Program-made: the position numbers and the translations under genes
Shown here: piece after piece, positions 55,019 to 64,000 of the stretch
Layout: every line of letters begins with the position of its first letter
How positions within the stretch are numbered: position 1 is the stretch's first letter
From: Mangrovimonas sp. YM274
GTDB lineage: Bacteria; Bacteroidota; Bacteroidia; Flavobacteriales; Flavobacteriaceae
DNA length: 64,000 nt
NCBI RefSeq assembly: GCF_030908385.1
Contig: NZ_CP133091.1
Location: 1,176,501 to 1,240,500, forward strand
Reading direction: 5' to 3'
Notes under the pieces: generated by a model
The model's input: only the letters and a program-made list of their open reading frames with translations
What the model was told of the DNA's origin: nothing
Databases searched by the model: none

Positions 55019-57517
55019 TTATAGGGTAAATAGGTTGTTATTGACAAAGAAGACAGCATTGACTAGGAATAGTTTTCCATTTTCCCAAAAACTTCGGAAC
55101 ATGACATTATCTGTCATATAGACGATACTACCTTTACCGATGCGTTCCTCTCCAAATACCAAAGAGTTTTCTAAGGTTTCAAGAGCATCGGTTCCTGTAA
55201 AGCCAGAAACGCTTTTTGGGTTTTCTCCAATATGCACCACATTGTAGCCATCCTCCAATAATTCATAGGAATCGTTGCCCAATTTCAAGGTGTAATAGAT
55301 GTTTGAATATCCAAAAGCCAATGGATGGGTGTCGTCCACTTTTGTTTTAAAAACAGCTCCTGTAATAAGTTTTTTAATGCCTTCACGTTCACGGTCGGCA
55401 TAGGAAATCAGTTTCTTGTCAATAGAAATGGAATCCTTAACTTCATGGGCTTTTAAGCTGAATCCTTTTTTATCAGCAAAGCTTTTTAGGGCGCCATCAA
55501 TAGCTATCAGTTTGCCTCCCTTTTGAATCCATGCTTGCAGATTTTTTAAAGCACCATTGTCCAATACCTTGGCATAGTTGCCATCGGGTACAATCAATAC
55601 GTTGTACTTTTTCAAATCGTACATTTTAAAGTATTCAGCGTTTAAGGAAGTTACGGGAAATTGCAGTTGTTGCTCAAAGAAGTGCCATAATTCACCATAG
55701 CTCAATGAGGAAGTGGATTTTCCAGAAAGTAGGGCAACTTTAGGCGTGTTGACCAATTTCACATCTGGTGATCCAAAATCTGGCCCCGATTTGGAGAATC
55801 CACTCATCACCGCAATTGGATTCTTGTTGAATTTTTTCGCGGAAGCCATCACTTTGGAATCAAAGTCTTCCACAGATTGATTGTCACCTCTTATGATAAT
55901 CAAAGAACCACGATCAAATGTTTGCTCAGGGACACTGGTGGTAATGGGTTTTTCGGTAAAGCGTACCTTTATTTTTTGCTTCATTAAATCTACCAGGAAT
56001 TTGGCATCGGTAATATGGTTCCATTTGGCCATATAGGCCGTGGCTTTAGTGTCTATTTTTGGAGTTGGGCTAGAGGTTGCAGCTTCAGCTTTTGCCGGAA
56101 TCAATTTGGTACTGGCCACAGCATCCAATCCAAAGGCAAATGGAGCGCTCCAAGCAGTGATGTCGTAAGTCAAGGAATCACTCAAACTTACATTGGGTTC
56201 AAATAGTACTTGTACCATTTTACCTTTTGGTTGGTTGGTGCTTATAACCAAATCGGAGGAGGTGATGTCCATCGAACCTTTGTCTCCTTTGTTGTATAGA
56301 TAGCCGTTCACCTTAGTTTTAGAACCATTATAATAGCTAATGCCATGTTGGTCTAATAAGTGTTTTAAGCTTTCAATTTTATCAGGTTCTCCACTTAAAA
56401 CATAACTCTGATAATCCACATCACTGTTCTCGAAGAATTTTTTGAATTCGGAGTTTAGCTTAGCCGCATTTTTGCTGGCAACTTCTACCGTAGATAGACC
56501 TGTAGTGGTATGGTGGGCAATACGATCCTTAAGAGTTAATTCGGTACCTTCATCATTCATAATCCCCAAGCCGCCACGGCCGTGACCGGCCTGCTCGTAG
56601 GTCATACCAATGGCTCCCATAAATGTTGGATAAGTGTCACCATAACTTGGGTATAGCAAATCAAAACGTTCTCTTGTAAAATACAGCCAACCGTTGGAAT
56701 CAAAATATTTGGCGTGGTTTTTTCCTATTTGTGTTTGAAAGTCTTTTTGCCAATCGGTGATGATTTCATGGAATGGTTCTGCTGCTGGAGCAAAATAATA
56801 AGGGTTATTGATCCCTTGTTCATGGAAATCCACATGAATATGTGGAAGCCATTTGTTGTAGATTTTTAATCGCGACTGACTTTCAATTTGTGTAGCCCAA
56901 GCCCAATCCCTATTCAAATCAAACAAATAGTGATTAGGTCTTCCGCCAGGCCATGGTTCTAAATGTTCGCTAGCTTGTTGGTCGGTGTCGTAAGGAGCAC
57001 TGGAGGTTTCATTATACCAATTCACATAACGATCTCTTCCGTCAGGATTGATACAAGGATCTATAATTACCATGGTACTTTTAAGCCATTCCTGTTTTTC
57101 GGTCAATAAGGTGTAGAGGGTTTTCATAGCGGCTTCGGTACTAGATGCTTCGTTGCCATGAACATTGTAGCTAAGCCACACGATAGCTACTTCATTGGAA
57201 GTTGTGCTGCCATCCAAAACACCTGCATTTTTAAGGTTGTTCTGGCGAATCGTTTCAAGATTTCTCAGGTTTTCTTCCGAAGAAATATAAGCAACATACA
57301 ATGGGCGTCGCTCATAAGTATCCCCATAATGTTGCAATTTTACTTGTCCGGGCAGTTGCTGGCTTACATATTTAAAGTAATCAACTACTTGGTGGTGTCT
57401 GGAAAAATGGGAACCCAATTCATATCCTAAAAAGCTGTCGGGAGATTGTAATTCCTGTCCAAAAGAGAAAATTGAACAACAGAATACAGTAACTATAAAA
57501 ACAAATATTTTTTGCAT
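55019..57517 (-). CDS. Secreted M14-family zinc carboxypeptidase
   Basis: An 832-residue exported peptidase. A signal peptide (about 1-20) precedes the M14 domain (about 35-340), with zinc ligands in YNVHGNEASSTEA (HxxE) and a later His in HIHVDFHEQGINNPYYF, and a catalytic Glu further on. A long C-terminal part (about 400-832), including a GATase1/DUF-like section, follows. The large size suggests a surface or periplasmic protein-degrading enzyme. Its role is not known. Confidence 0.87.
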   Translation of the reverse strand: MQKIFVFIVTVFCCSIFSFGQELQSPDSFLGYELGSHFSRHHQVVDYFKYVSQQLPGQVKLQHYGDTYERRPLYVAYISSEENLRNLETIRQNNLKNAGVLDGSTTSNEVAIVWLSYNVHGNEASSTEAAMKTLYTLLTEKQEWLKSTMVIIDPCINPDGRDRYVNWYNETSSAPYDTDQQASEHLEPWPGGRPNHYLFDLNRDWAWATQIESQSRLKIYNKWLPHIHVDFHEQGINNPYYFAPAAEPFHEIITDWQKDFQTQIGKNHAKYFDSNGWLYFTRERFDLLYPSYGDTYPTFMGAIGMTYEQAGHGRGGLGIMNDEGTELTLKDRIAHHTTTGLSTVEVASKNAAKLNSEFKKFFENSDVDYQSYVLSGEPDKIESLKHLLDQHGISYYNGSKTKVNGYLYNKGDKGSMDITSSDLVISTNQPKGKMVQVLFEPNVSLSDSLTYDITAWSAPFAFGLDAVASTKLIPAKAEAATSSPTPKIDTKATAYMAKWNHITDAKFLVDLMKQKIKVRFTEKPITTSVPEQTFDRGSLIIIRGDNQSVEDFDSKVMASAKKFNKNPIAVMSGFSKSGPDFGSPDVKLVNTPKVALLSGKSTSSLSYGELWHFFEQQLQFPVTSLNAEYFKMYDLKKYNVLIVPDGNYAKVLDNGALKNLQAWIQKGGKLIAIDGALKSFADKKGFSLKAHEVKDSISIDKKLISYADREREGIKKLITGAVFKTKVDDTHPLAFGYSNIYYTLKLGNDSYELLEDGYNVVHIGENPKSVSGFTGTDALETLENSLVFGEERIGKGSIVYMTDNVMFRSFWENGKLFLVNAVFFVNNNLFTL

Positions 57518-57629
57518 AGTGCTGGTTTAGGTGATAAAAATAATGATATAAATTGAATATGAATTAACTAAAATTTAGGACATAAAACAGTTTTGCGCTG
57601 TATATTTACGTCAGAATTGAATAGTGACT

Positions 57630-59234
57630 ATGCCAACAGACTGTATTCCGTTTAAAGACACCAACTACTTCTCACAACTTATCTGTGATTATCTAGAAGA
57701 AAATCAAAATCTAAAGCCTTTTTACCACAGGTTTCCAACAGTGGAAGCCTTTAAACAACAGATAGAGGAAAAGCAACCTCAAGTTTCTTTGGCAAACCGA
57801 AAGGTTTTAGTAGAAGCATTGGAACAGCAATGTCAGTCTTTGGGACTTTCTGAAAGTACACAACAGAATATTCAAGCTTTAGAAGATGAAAATACCTTCA
57901 CAATAACTACAGGTCACCAGCTGAATCTGTTTACTGGGCCTTTGTATTTTTTCTATAAAATCGTCTCTGCCATCAATCTTTGTAGTGAGTTAAAGGAAGC
58001 GTATCCCGAATACAATTTTGTGCCAGTATATTGGATGGCAACGGAAGACCATGATTTTGAAGAGATCAATTATTTCAATTTCAACGGAAAGAAAATAAAG
58101 TGGAGCAGAGTCTCATCAGGTGCAGTTGGCGAGTTGGATTTGGAAGGTTTGGATGCGGTGAAAGAAGTGTTTGCTTCTCAATTGAATACCAGTAACAATG
58201 CCAAGCGTTTAAAGGAACTTTTCAAAAAGGCATATTTAGAACATGCAAACTTAACAGATGCCACTAGATTTTTAGTTAATGAATTTTTAGGGGAGTATGG
58301 TTTGGTGATTGTAGATGGTAGCGACCATAATTTAAAGCAACTGTTTGTACCTTATATGGAGGATGAATTGTTGCAGCAATCGTCTTTTAAAAATGTCTCG
58401 GAGACCAATGCCCAAATCAATGCATTGCCCGAAAACTATAAAATACAGGTCAACCCTAGGGAAATTAATCTTTTTTACATAACTGAAGGTTTGCGTGAAC
58501 GCATTGTGGAACTTGATGGAAAGTATAGTGTTTACGGAACGGAGATTACTTGGAACAAAGAAGCAATCGTTAAGGAATTACATGAGTACCCGGAACGTTT
58601 TAGTCCTAATGTGATTATGCGTCCTTTGTATCAAGAGGTGATTTTGCCAAACCTTTGTTACATTGGTGGAGGCGGTGAATTGGCTTATTGGTTTCAGTTG
58701 AAATCTAATTTTGAAGCCCATAAAGTCACCTTTCCAATATTGTTGCTAAGGAATTCGGTATTATTGGCAACCGAAAAGCAGCAGGAGAAATTGGAAAAGT
58801 TGCAACTATCCATGGCCGATTTATTTTTGAATCAAGAAGATTTGGTTTCCAAAGTAACCAAATCCATTTCGGAGGTTGATATCGACTTTAGCACTCAAAA
58901 AAAACACCTCGAACAACAGTTTAAGGACTTATATAAACTTGCGGAAAAAACCGATTCCACATTTTTAGGAGCCGTGGGTGCTCAAGAGCGCAAACAAATC
59001 AAAGGTTTGGAATATTTGGAAAAGCGTTTGCTCAAGGCGCAAAAGCGGAAATTGAGTGATCATTTGGACCGTGTTGTGCAACTTCAAAACGAATTATTTC
59101 CGAATCAAAGTTTGCAGGAACGCAATACCAATTTTTCTCAATTTTATTTAGAGTTTGGAGACCAATTAATTCATCAGTTAATAGTAAATTTGCAGCCCCT
59201 TAAAAAAGAGTTTATAATTCTAAATTTAGAGTAG
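57630..59234 (+). CDS. bshC: Bacillithiol biosynthesis cysteine-adding enzyme BshC
   Basis: A 534-residue enzyme that adds cysteine to GlcN-malate, the last step of bacillithiol synthesis. ATG 57630 (MPTDCIPFKDTNYFSQL) is preferred over the GTG at 57624. The family-typical TTGHQLNLFTGPLYFFYKIVSAINL and YWMATEDHDFEEIN (Rossmann-like) are present, and a C-terminal coiled-coil region (about 390-490). The next gene starts 3 bp after its stop. The bshA and bshB genes are not in the window. Confidence 0.94.
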   Translation: MPTDCIPFKDTNYFSQLICDYLEENQNLKPFYHRFPTVEAFKQQIEEKQPQVSLANRKVLVEALEQQCQSLGLSESTQQNIQALEDENTFTITTGHQLNLFTGPLYFFYKIVSAINLCSELKEAYPEYNFVPVYWMATEDHDFEEINYFNFNGKKIKWSRVSSGAVGELDLEGLDAVKEVFASQLNTSNNAKRLKELFKKAYLEHANLTDATRFLVNEFLGEYGLVIVDGSDHNLKQLFVPYMEDELLQQSSFKNVSETNAQINALPENYKIQVNPREINLFYITEGLRERIVELDGKYSVYGTEITWNKEAIVKELHEYPERFSPNVIMRPLYQEVILPNLCYIGGGGELAYWFQLKSNFEAHKVTFPILLLRNSVLLATEKQQEKLEKLQLSMADLFLNQEDLVSKVTKSISEVDIDFSTQKKHLEQQFKDLYKLAEKTDSTFLGAVGAQERKQIKGLEYLEKRLLKAQKRKLSDHLDRVVQLQNELFPNQSLQERNTNFSQFYLEFGDQLIHQLIVNLQPLKKEFIILNLE

Positions 59235-59237
59235 CAA

Positions 59238-60608
59238 ATGCATAAGATAGATATCGACTTGGTAGAAATGACATTGGATGTCATGAAATACGTTATCGAT
59301 AGAGTTTCCGCGACTGAACGCCAAATAGGTAAACCCAAAAAAGCAGAAGAGTTAAAAGCCTTGGTAGGTGAGACCATCACCCCAAAAGGAGTAGGAGGCG
59401 AATACGCCTTCGACCTTTGGAAAAAACACTTGGCTAATACCAATGTTCCAGTAGATCATCCCCGTAATTTGGCTTTTGTGCCAGCATCTCCAACAAGAGC
59501 AGCTATTATGTTCGACTTGGTGACCTCGGCATCTAGTATTCACGGAGCCTATTGGATGGAAGGTGCCGGAGGTATTTTCTGTGAAAACGAAGCCATGAAA
59601 TGGATTGTATCCTTAACCGGCTTGCCAGAAGGCGCTTTTGGTGTGTTTACCAGTGGAGGAACTTCGGCCAACTTATCGGCAATTGTAACTGCACGTGAAC
59701 ATTGGAGACAGGACGATGCTTTTAAAAGAGAAAAAGGATTGATCATAACCTCCATTGGGGCGCATTCGTCTGTAAAGGCGATGGCAAAAGTAGCCGATGT
59801 GGATATTTTGTTGGTGGATTCTGAAGAATGTTTGACAGGAGAAGACTTGAAGAAGACCATTGCAACCTTAACGGAGCACGAGCGCAAATGTTTGTTTGCC
59901 GTGGTGGCTACAGGAGGAACTACCAATGCAGGAATTATAGATGATTTGGAAAGCATTGCTGAGGTGTGTGAAGCCGAAAACTTGTGGTTCCACGTTGATG
60001 CTGCTTATGGAGGAGGTGCTTTGGTAGCCGATTCGGTAAGAGACCAATTTAAAGGCATTGAACGTGCCGATAGTATTACCATCGATCCGCACAAATGGAT
60101 GTTCTCGCCATACGACTGTGGCGCGGTGATTTATAAGAATCCAGAGTTGGCCAAAAATGCACACTCGCAACAAGGCTCTTACTTAGATATTTTTAAGGAC
60201 GAAGGTGCACACGGCTTCAACCCAACCGATTATCAAATACAATTAACGCGCCGTGTACGTGGTTTACCTTTATGGTTCTCTTTGGCAACCCATGGTACCG
60301 ATAGATATAAAGAAGCAGTAGAACGAGGCATTGAACTGGCGCAGATTGCCGGTAAAATGATCACAGAGCATGATAAGGTGGAATTGGTAAGAGAGCCAAG
60401 TTTGTCCTGTGTATTGTTCCGAAGAAAAGGATGGAGTCCGGAAGATTATACCGAATGGACTTACAGAAACCATAAATCGGGCTTTGCTTTGGTAACACCA
60501 ACCAAATGGAAGCAAGGTGACACTTTTGAAACGGTGTCCCGTTTTTGTTTTATCAATCCAGATACCACAGAGAAGGATATTGAAATGATTTTAGATTCAA
60601 TGAATTGA
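59238..60608 (+). CDS. PLP-dependent group II decarboxylase
   Basis: A 456-residue pyridoxal-phosphate decarboxylase. The PLP lysine is K286 in SITIDPHKWMFSPYDCG; the pocket has HVDAAYGGGALVAD (Asp-Ala) and GVFTSGGTSANLSAIVTARE. The group includes aspartate, glutamate, DOPA and tyrosine decarboxylases; aspartate 1-decarboxylase activity is possible. Starting 3 bp after bshC, it may share its transcript. Substrate is unresolved. Confidence 0.9.
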   Translation: MHKIDIDLVEMTLDVMKYVIDRVSATERQIGKPKKAEELKALVGETITPKGVGGEYAFDLWKKHLANTNVPVDHPRNLAFVPASPTRAAIMFDLVTSASSIHGAYWMEGAGGIFCENEAMKWIVSLTGLPEGAFGVFTSGGTSANLSAIVTAREHWRQDDAFKREKGLIITSIGAHSSVKAMAKVADVDILLVDSEECLTGEDLKKTIATLTEHERKCLFAVVATGGTTNAGIIDDLESIAEVCEAENLWFHVDAAYGGGALVADSVRDQFKGIERADSITIDPHKWMFSPYDCGAVIYKNPELAKNAHSQQGSYLDIFKDEGAHGFNPTDYQIQLTRRVRGLPLWFSLATHGTDRYKEAVERGIELAQIAGKMITEHDKVELVREPSLSCVLFRRKGWSPEDYTEWTYRNHKSGFALVTPTKWKQGDTFETVSRFCFINPDTTEKDIEMILDSMN

Positions 60609-60659
60609 TATTTTTTCAATTTTCAATATATAATTTCCCATTTAATTTTAATTTTGCAC

Positions 60660-62195
60660 ATGCAACACGATAAGATACTCATTTTAGACTTCGGTTCGCA
60701 GTACACGCAACTAATTGCAAGACGAGTTAGAGAGCTCAATATTTACTGTGAAATCCATCCTTTCAACAAAGTTCCATCAACGGTAGAAGAGTACCAAGCG
60801 GTAATTCTTTCTGGTAGTCCATATTCGGTTCGTGCCGAAGATGCACCACATCCAGATTTGTCGCAAATCCGTGGTAAAAAGCCTCTATTGGCTGTTTGCT
60901 ATGGAGCGCAGTATTTAGCACATTTCTCAGGAGGAGAAGTAGCGCCATCCAATACCCGTGAATACGGAAGAGCAAACCTATCATTTGTTAAGGGAGGAGA
61001 ATCCTTTTTCGAAAATATTTCAGAGGGAAGCCAAGTGTGGATGAGCCATAGTGATACCATCAAACATTTACCTGAAAACGGAGTGTTGTTGGCGAGTACG
61101 CATGATGTTGAAAATGCAGCTTATAGAATTGAAGGGGAATCAACTTATGCTATCCAGTTCCACCCAGAAGTATACCATTCTACAGATGGTAAGCGCTTAC
61201 TGCAGAACTTTTTGGTGAACATTGCTGGGGTAAACCAAGACTGGACGCCACAATCTTTTGTGGACGAAACTGTTGAGGATTTGAAAGCTCAATTAGGAAA
61301 TGACAAAGTTGTTTTGGGATTGTCTGGAGGAGTGGATTCTTCTGTAGCGGCGATGTTGTTGAACAAAGCAATTGGAGAAAATTTATATTGTATTTTCGTA
61401 AATAATGGCTTACTTCGTAAAAACGAATTTGAGGATGTACTAGATCAGTACAAGCACATGGGCCTTAATGTTAAGGGAGTAGATGCTTCGGCACGCTTTT
61501 TGGATGCTTTGGCAGGAAAGAGCGACCCTGAGGAAAAACGTAAAACCATTGGTCGTGTGTTCATTGAAGTGTTTGATGATGAAGCCCACCAAATTCAGGA
61601 TGTAAAATGGTTGGCACAAGGAACCATCTATCCAGACGTTATCGAAAGTGTTTCGGCAACAGGAGGACCTAGTGCAACTATCAAGAGTCACCACAACGTG
61701 GGAGGATTGCCTGATTTCATGAAGCTGAAGGTGGTAGAGCCTTTGAAAGCCTTGTTTAAAGATGAGGTAAGACGTGTTGGAGCTTCTATGGGAATGGAGC
61801 CAGCTCTTTTGGGACGTCACCCTTTCCCTGGGCCTGGTTTAGGAATTAGAATTTTAGGTGATATTACGGCTGAAAAAGTTCGTATATTACAAGAGGTAGA
61901 TGCTGTATTTATTAACGGATTGAAGTCTTGGGGACTTTATGACGATGTATGGCAAGCAGGTGCCATCTTGTTGCCAATCAACAGTGTTGGGGTAATGGGA
62001 GATGAGCGCACTTATGAACAATGCGTGGCCCTGAGAGCGGTTGAAAGTACCGATGGTATGACAGCAGACTGGGTAAATTTACCATACGAGTTCTTACAGA
62101 AAACCTCAAATGAAATAATAAATAAAGTAAAAGGCGTTAATAGAGTAGTGTATGACATTAGTTCTAAGCCGCCAGCAACCATAGAATGGGAATAG
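60660..62195 (+). CDS. guaA: GMP synthase (glutamine-hydrolysing)
   Basis: A 511-residue GMP synthase that aminates XMP. Start ATG 60660 ([18 protein letters not shown]); the TTG at 60654 is not used. The class I glutamine amidotransferase domain (about 1-195) has [11 protein letters not shown] with catalytic Cys and HPEVYHS. The ATP-pyrophosphatase domain (about 200-390) has [15 protein letters not shown]. The C-terminal dimerisation part completes a full-length enzyme. It follows the decarboxylase by 51 bp. Confidence 0.97.
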   Translation: MQHDKILILDFGSQYTQLIARRVRELNIYCEIHPFNKVPSTVEEYQAVILSGSPYSVRAEDAPHPDLSQIRGKKPLLAVCYGAQYLAHFSGGEVAPSNTREYGRANLSFVKGGESFFENISEGSQVWMSHSDTIKHLPENGVLLASTHDVENAAYRIEGESTYAIQFHPEVYHSTDGKRLLQNFLVNIAGVNQDWTPQSFVDETVEDLKAQLGNDKVVLGLSGGVDSSVAAMLLNKAIGENLYCIFVNNGLLRKNEFEDVLDQYKHMGLNVKGVDASARFLDALAGKSDPEEKRKTIGRVFIEVFDDEAHQIQDVKWLAQGTIYPDVIESVSATGGPSATIKSHHNVGGLPDFMKLKVVEPLKALFKDEVRRVGASMGMEPALLGRHPFPGPGLGIRILGDITAEKVRILQEVDAVFINGLKSWGLYDDVWQAGAILLPINSVGVMGDERTYEQCVALRAVESTDGMTADWVNLPYEFLQKTSNEIINKVKGVNRVVYDISSKPPATIEWE

Positions 62196-62244
62196 TATAG
62201 TGAACGATTTATTGCCCCATAAACGTAAACAATAATTTAACCAT

Positions 62245-64000
62245 ATGAAAAAACTTGTTTTAATTACCCTGTTTACTCTAGCAAGCATTTGCTTTGTACA
62301 GGCTCAAAATTTTAAACAACATAAAGTAAAACAAGGAGAAACGATAGAGGAGATTGCCAAATTATATTTGGTAACTCCTTTTGACATTTATGCACTTAAC
62401 CCAGATGCCAAAAAGAAGCTATCGGTTGGGACAGTGCTTATTATCCCTACTTCCAAAATTCGTCCAGATGAAGCTGTAACCGAAACCAAAGAGGTGACTG
62501 GCTACCAATACCATCGGGCCAAGAAAAAGGAAACTTTGTACAGTATTGCAAAGCAATATAATGTATCGGTGGACGATATAAAAAAATACAATACCTACTT
62601 GTATGCCAATAATTTGAAGAAAGGTGATAAAATTAAAATCCCAAAATTCAAAACTGTTGTCACTAAAGCTGAGGTAAGCAATACCCTAAAAAAGTATACG
62701 GTACAGCCTAAAGAAGGAAAATGGCGTGTGGCCTATAAGTTTGGGATTACAGTTCCTGAATTGGAAGCTCTTAATCCAAATATGGGTGAAGTATTGCAAC
62801 CAGGTGATGTCTTGAATGTTCCAAACATAGCAGATAACGAAGAGAAAGCTATCGAGGAAAATTACAATTATTACACGGTACAGAAAAGTGAAGGCTATAT
62901 GGCCTTGAACCGTAAGTTTGGTGTCACCCAAGAAGAATTGGAAGCACTTAATCCTGAGTTGAAGGAAGGTGGCTTGAAATTGGGTATGGTAATCAAAATA
63001 CCTGGATCGGCCAATGCGGTTATTGGTGGTGATGAGTTTGAAAACACCGATTTAACTAAGACCAACTTCGAGAATCTAAAGACTAAGCGTTTGGCTTTGA
63101 TGTTGCCTTATAGATTGAATAGAATTGACGTAGATTCTGTACAAGAGGCTAAAAGCGCTATTAAAAACGACACCCGATTATCCATTTCTTTGGATTTTCA
63201 TGTGGGAGTGGAAATGGCCTTGGATTCAGCTAAGCAGTTAGGGATTTCTACAAACCTAAAGGTGTTTGATACCAGAGACCAATTATCTGAAGTATCCAAT
63301 ATTTTAAAAAACAATGATTTTTCAACTTACGATGCCATCATCGGGCCTTTGTTCCCTAAGAATTTAGAACGTGTAGCCGCTAGTGTTAAGGGCAATCACA
63401 TTCCCGTGATTTCACCGTTTACGGCTCCTGAAAATTTGTATGACAATGTATTTCAAACGGTACCTTCTAATGAATTGATGCAAAAGGAAATCATTAGATA
63501 TGTGAAAAATGATTCTATGCCTAAGCATATTGTAATCATTGCCGATTCCAAAAACACGGCTGTTAGCAATCAATTGAAGTCAGAATTTGTTGCCGCTAGA
63601 CAAATTTTTTCAAGAAAGGATAAGGACGGAAAGGATAGTAACTACATACTGATTTCCGATTTGGAGGATATTTTTTTAGCGGGAGAGAACATTGTGTTTT
63701 TGGAAACTAAAAATGAGGCTTTTGCTTCCAATGTCACCAGTATGTTAAATGGTTTGAACAATGAAGAACACCAAATTGTTTTGATGACCACACAAAATAG
63801 TTCGGTATTTGAAGGAAAGAACATCTCTAATTACCACTTATCTAATTTGAAATTCACCTATCCTTCGGCAAACAAAACCTTGGCAACGCCCACTACTAAT
63901 GGGTTTATTACTAAATACAAAAGTTTGTATGGTGTGGAACCAAATAAATACGCTATCCGTGGTTTTGATTTGACCTTGGATATTTTGCTACGATTGGCTT
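62245..64000 (+). CDS. LysM-repeat and periplasmic-binding-protein fusion (3' end cut)
   Basis: At least 585 residues; the frame runs off the right edge with no stop. A signal peptide (MKKLVLITLFTLASICFVQAQ) precedes four LysM-like repeats: about 25-68, 90-133, 148-193 and 205-252. Each has HKVKQGETIEEIAKLYLV- or YTVQKSEGYMALNRKFGV-type patterns. From about 270 (LALMLPYRLNRIDVDSVQEAKSA) begins a type 1 periplasmic-binding-protein-like domain (AAMLP...FDAIIGPLFPKNLERVA). Such proteins may bind peptidoglycan and sense or ferry small ligands; I cannot say which. Confidence 0.88.
   Translation, partial: MKKLVLITLFTLASICFVQAQNFKQHKVKQGETIEEIAKLYLVTPFDIYALNPDAKKKLSVGTVLIIPTSKIRPDEAVTETKEVTGYQYHRAKKKETLYSIAKQYNVSVDDIKKYNTYLYANNLKKGDKIKIPKFKTVVTKAEVSNTLKKYTVQPKEGKWRVAYKFGITVPELEALNPNMGEVLQPGDVLNVPNIADNEEKAIEENYNYYTVQKSEGYMALNRKFGVTQEELEALNPELKEGGLKLGMVIKIPGSANAVIGGDEFENTDLTKTNFENLKTKRLALMLPYRLNRIDVDSVQEAKSAIKNDTRLSISLDFHVGVEMALDSAKQLGISTNLKVFDTRDQLSEVSNILKNNDFSTYDAIIGPLFPKNLERVAASVKGNHIPVISPFTAPENLYDNVFQTVPSNELMQKEIIRYVKNDSMPKHIVIIADSKNTAVSNQLKSEFVAARQIFSRKDKDGKDSNYILISDLEDIFLAGENIVFLETKNEAFASNVTSMLNGLNNEEHQIVLMTTQNSSVFEGKNISNYHLSNLKFTYPSANKTLATPTTNGFITKYKSLYGVEPNKYAIRGFDLTLDILLRLA

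Noticed and set aside
60649-60656. TAATTTTG, an exact -7 match, just before guaA
   Set aside because: It ends only 3 nt before the ATG, so the start site would fall inside the coding region; chance match in AT-rich DNA is more likely.

Overview
The window looks like chromosomal DNA of a member of the Flavobacteriaceae (Bacteroidetes). The DNA is AT-rich. Promoters follow the Bacteroidetes pattern TTG, about 19-20 nt, TAnnTTTG (clear at a tRNA-Thr, prfC and rpmB). Lineage markers include the trio rpmB-rpmG-DUF4295, a 1433-residue RpoC followed by a DUF3467 protein, a TonB-receptor-like outer-membrane barrel with a CarboxypepD_reg domain, BshC, and a LysM/periplasmic-binding-protein fusion after guaA. 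I see no mobile element, prophage, CRISPR array or plasmid gene; the window is mostly conserved core with a few lineage-specific operons.

Layout. 1-5.6 kb: end of rpoB, rpoC and a DUF3467 gene. 5.7-10.4 kb: a small Fe-S protein, prfC, the operon idi / 6-pyruvoyl-tetrahydropterin-synthase-like / manA, a small conserved protein and tRNA-Thr(TGT). 10.4-18.1 kb, minus strand: a class A penicillin-binding protein, a DUF4369-type lipoprotein, a DUF819 membrane protein with an extra extracytoplasmic N-terminal domain, an SPFH / DUF4177 / PH-like / Arc-like operon, and a PorT-like barrel. 18.2-29.7 kb: hydrolases, AlkB, a VanX-type dipeptidase, a DUF885 peptidase, an ECF sigma factor with its probable anti-sigma factor and a divergent DUF6249 gene, a DEAD-box helicase and a transglutaminase-like protein. 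29.9-38 kb: htpG, a FabH-like enzyme, a 645-bp non-coding stretch with four strong hairpins, a large outer-membrane barrel, a CoA-binding protein and a sodium:solute symporter. 38.1-41.3 kb: recR, a glycosyltransferase and a 2-oxo-acid dehydrogenase E2. 41.4-45.8 kb: a conserved Cys-rich protein of unknown function with nadA and nadB. 45.9-50.7 kb: exonuclease, FAH-family protein, Hpt protein, cinA, ribosomal proteins and ftsY. 50.8-64 kb: amidase, serine hydrolase, rimO, M14 peptidase, bshC, a PLP decarboxylase, guaA and the start of the LysM protein.

The strongest unexplained signals are regulatory and operonic. (1) Two mirror-image promoter-like sites, GTAACC-N16-CGTC, lie between the ECF sigma gene and the DUF6249 gene and look like an autoregulated divergent ECF promoter pair. 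(2) Three GATAT repeats with exact 11-bp phasing overlap the predicted promoter of the SPFH operon, whose last gene encodes an Arc-like repressor. (3) A 603-residue Cys-rich protein heads the nadAB operon behind a CRP/FNR-like operator. (4) A tandem array of terminator-like hairpins and a 24-nt direct repeat lies downstream of the outer-membrane barrel gene and may encode small RNAs. These are inferences from sequence patterns and remain untested.
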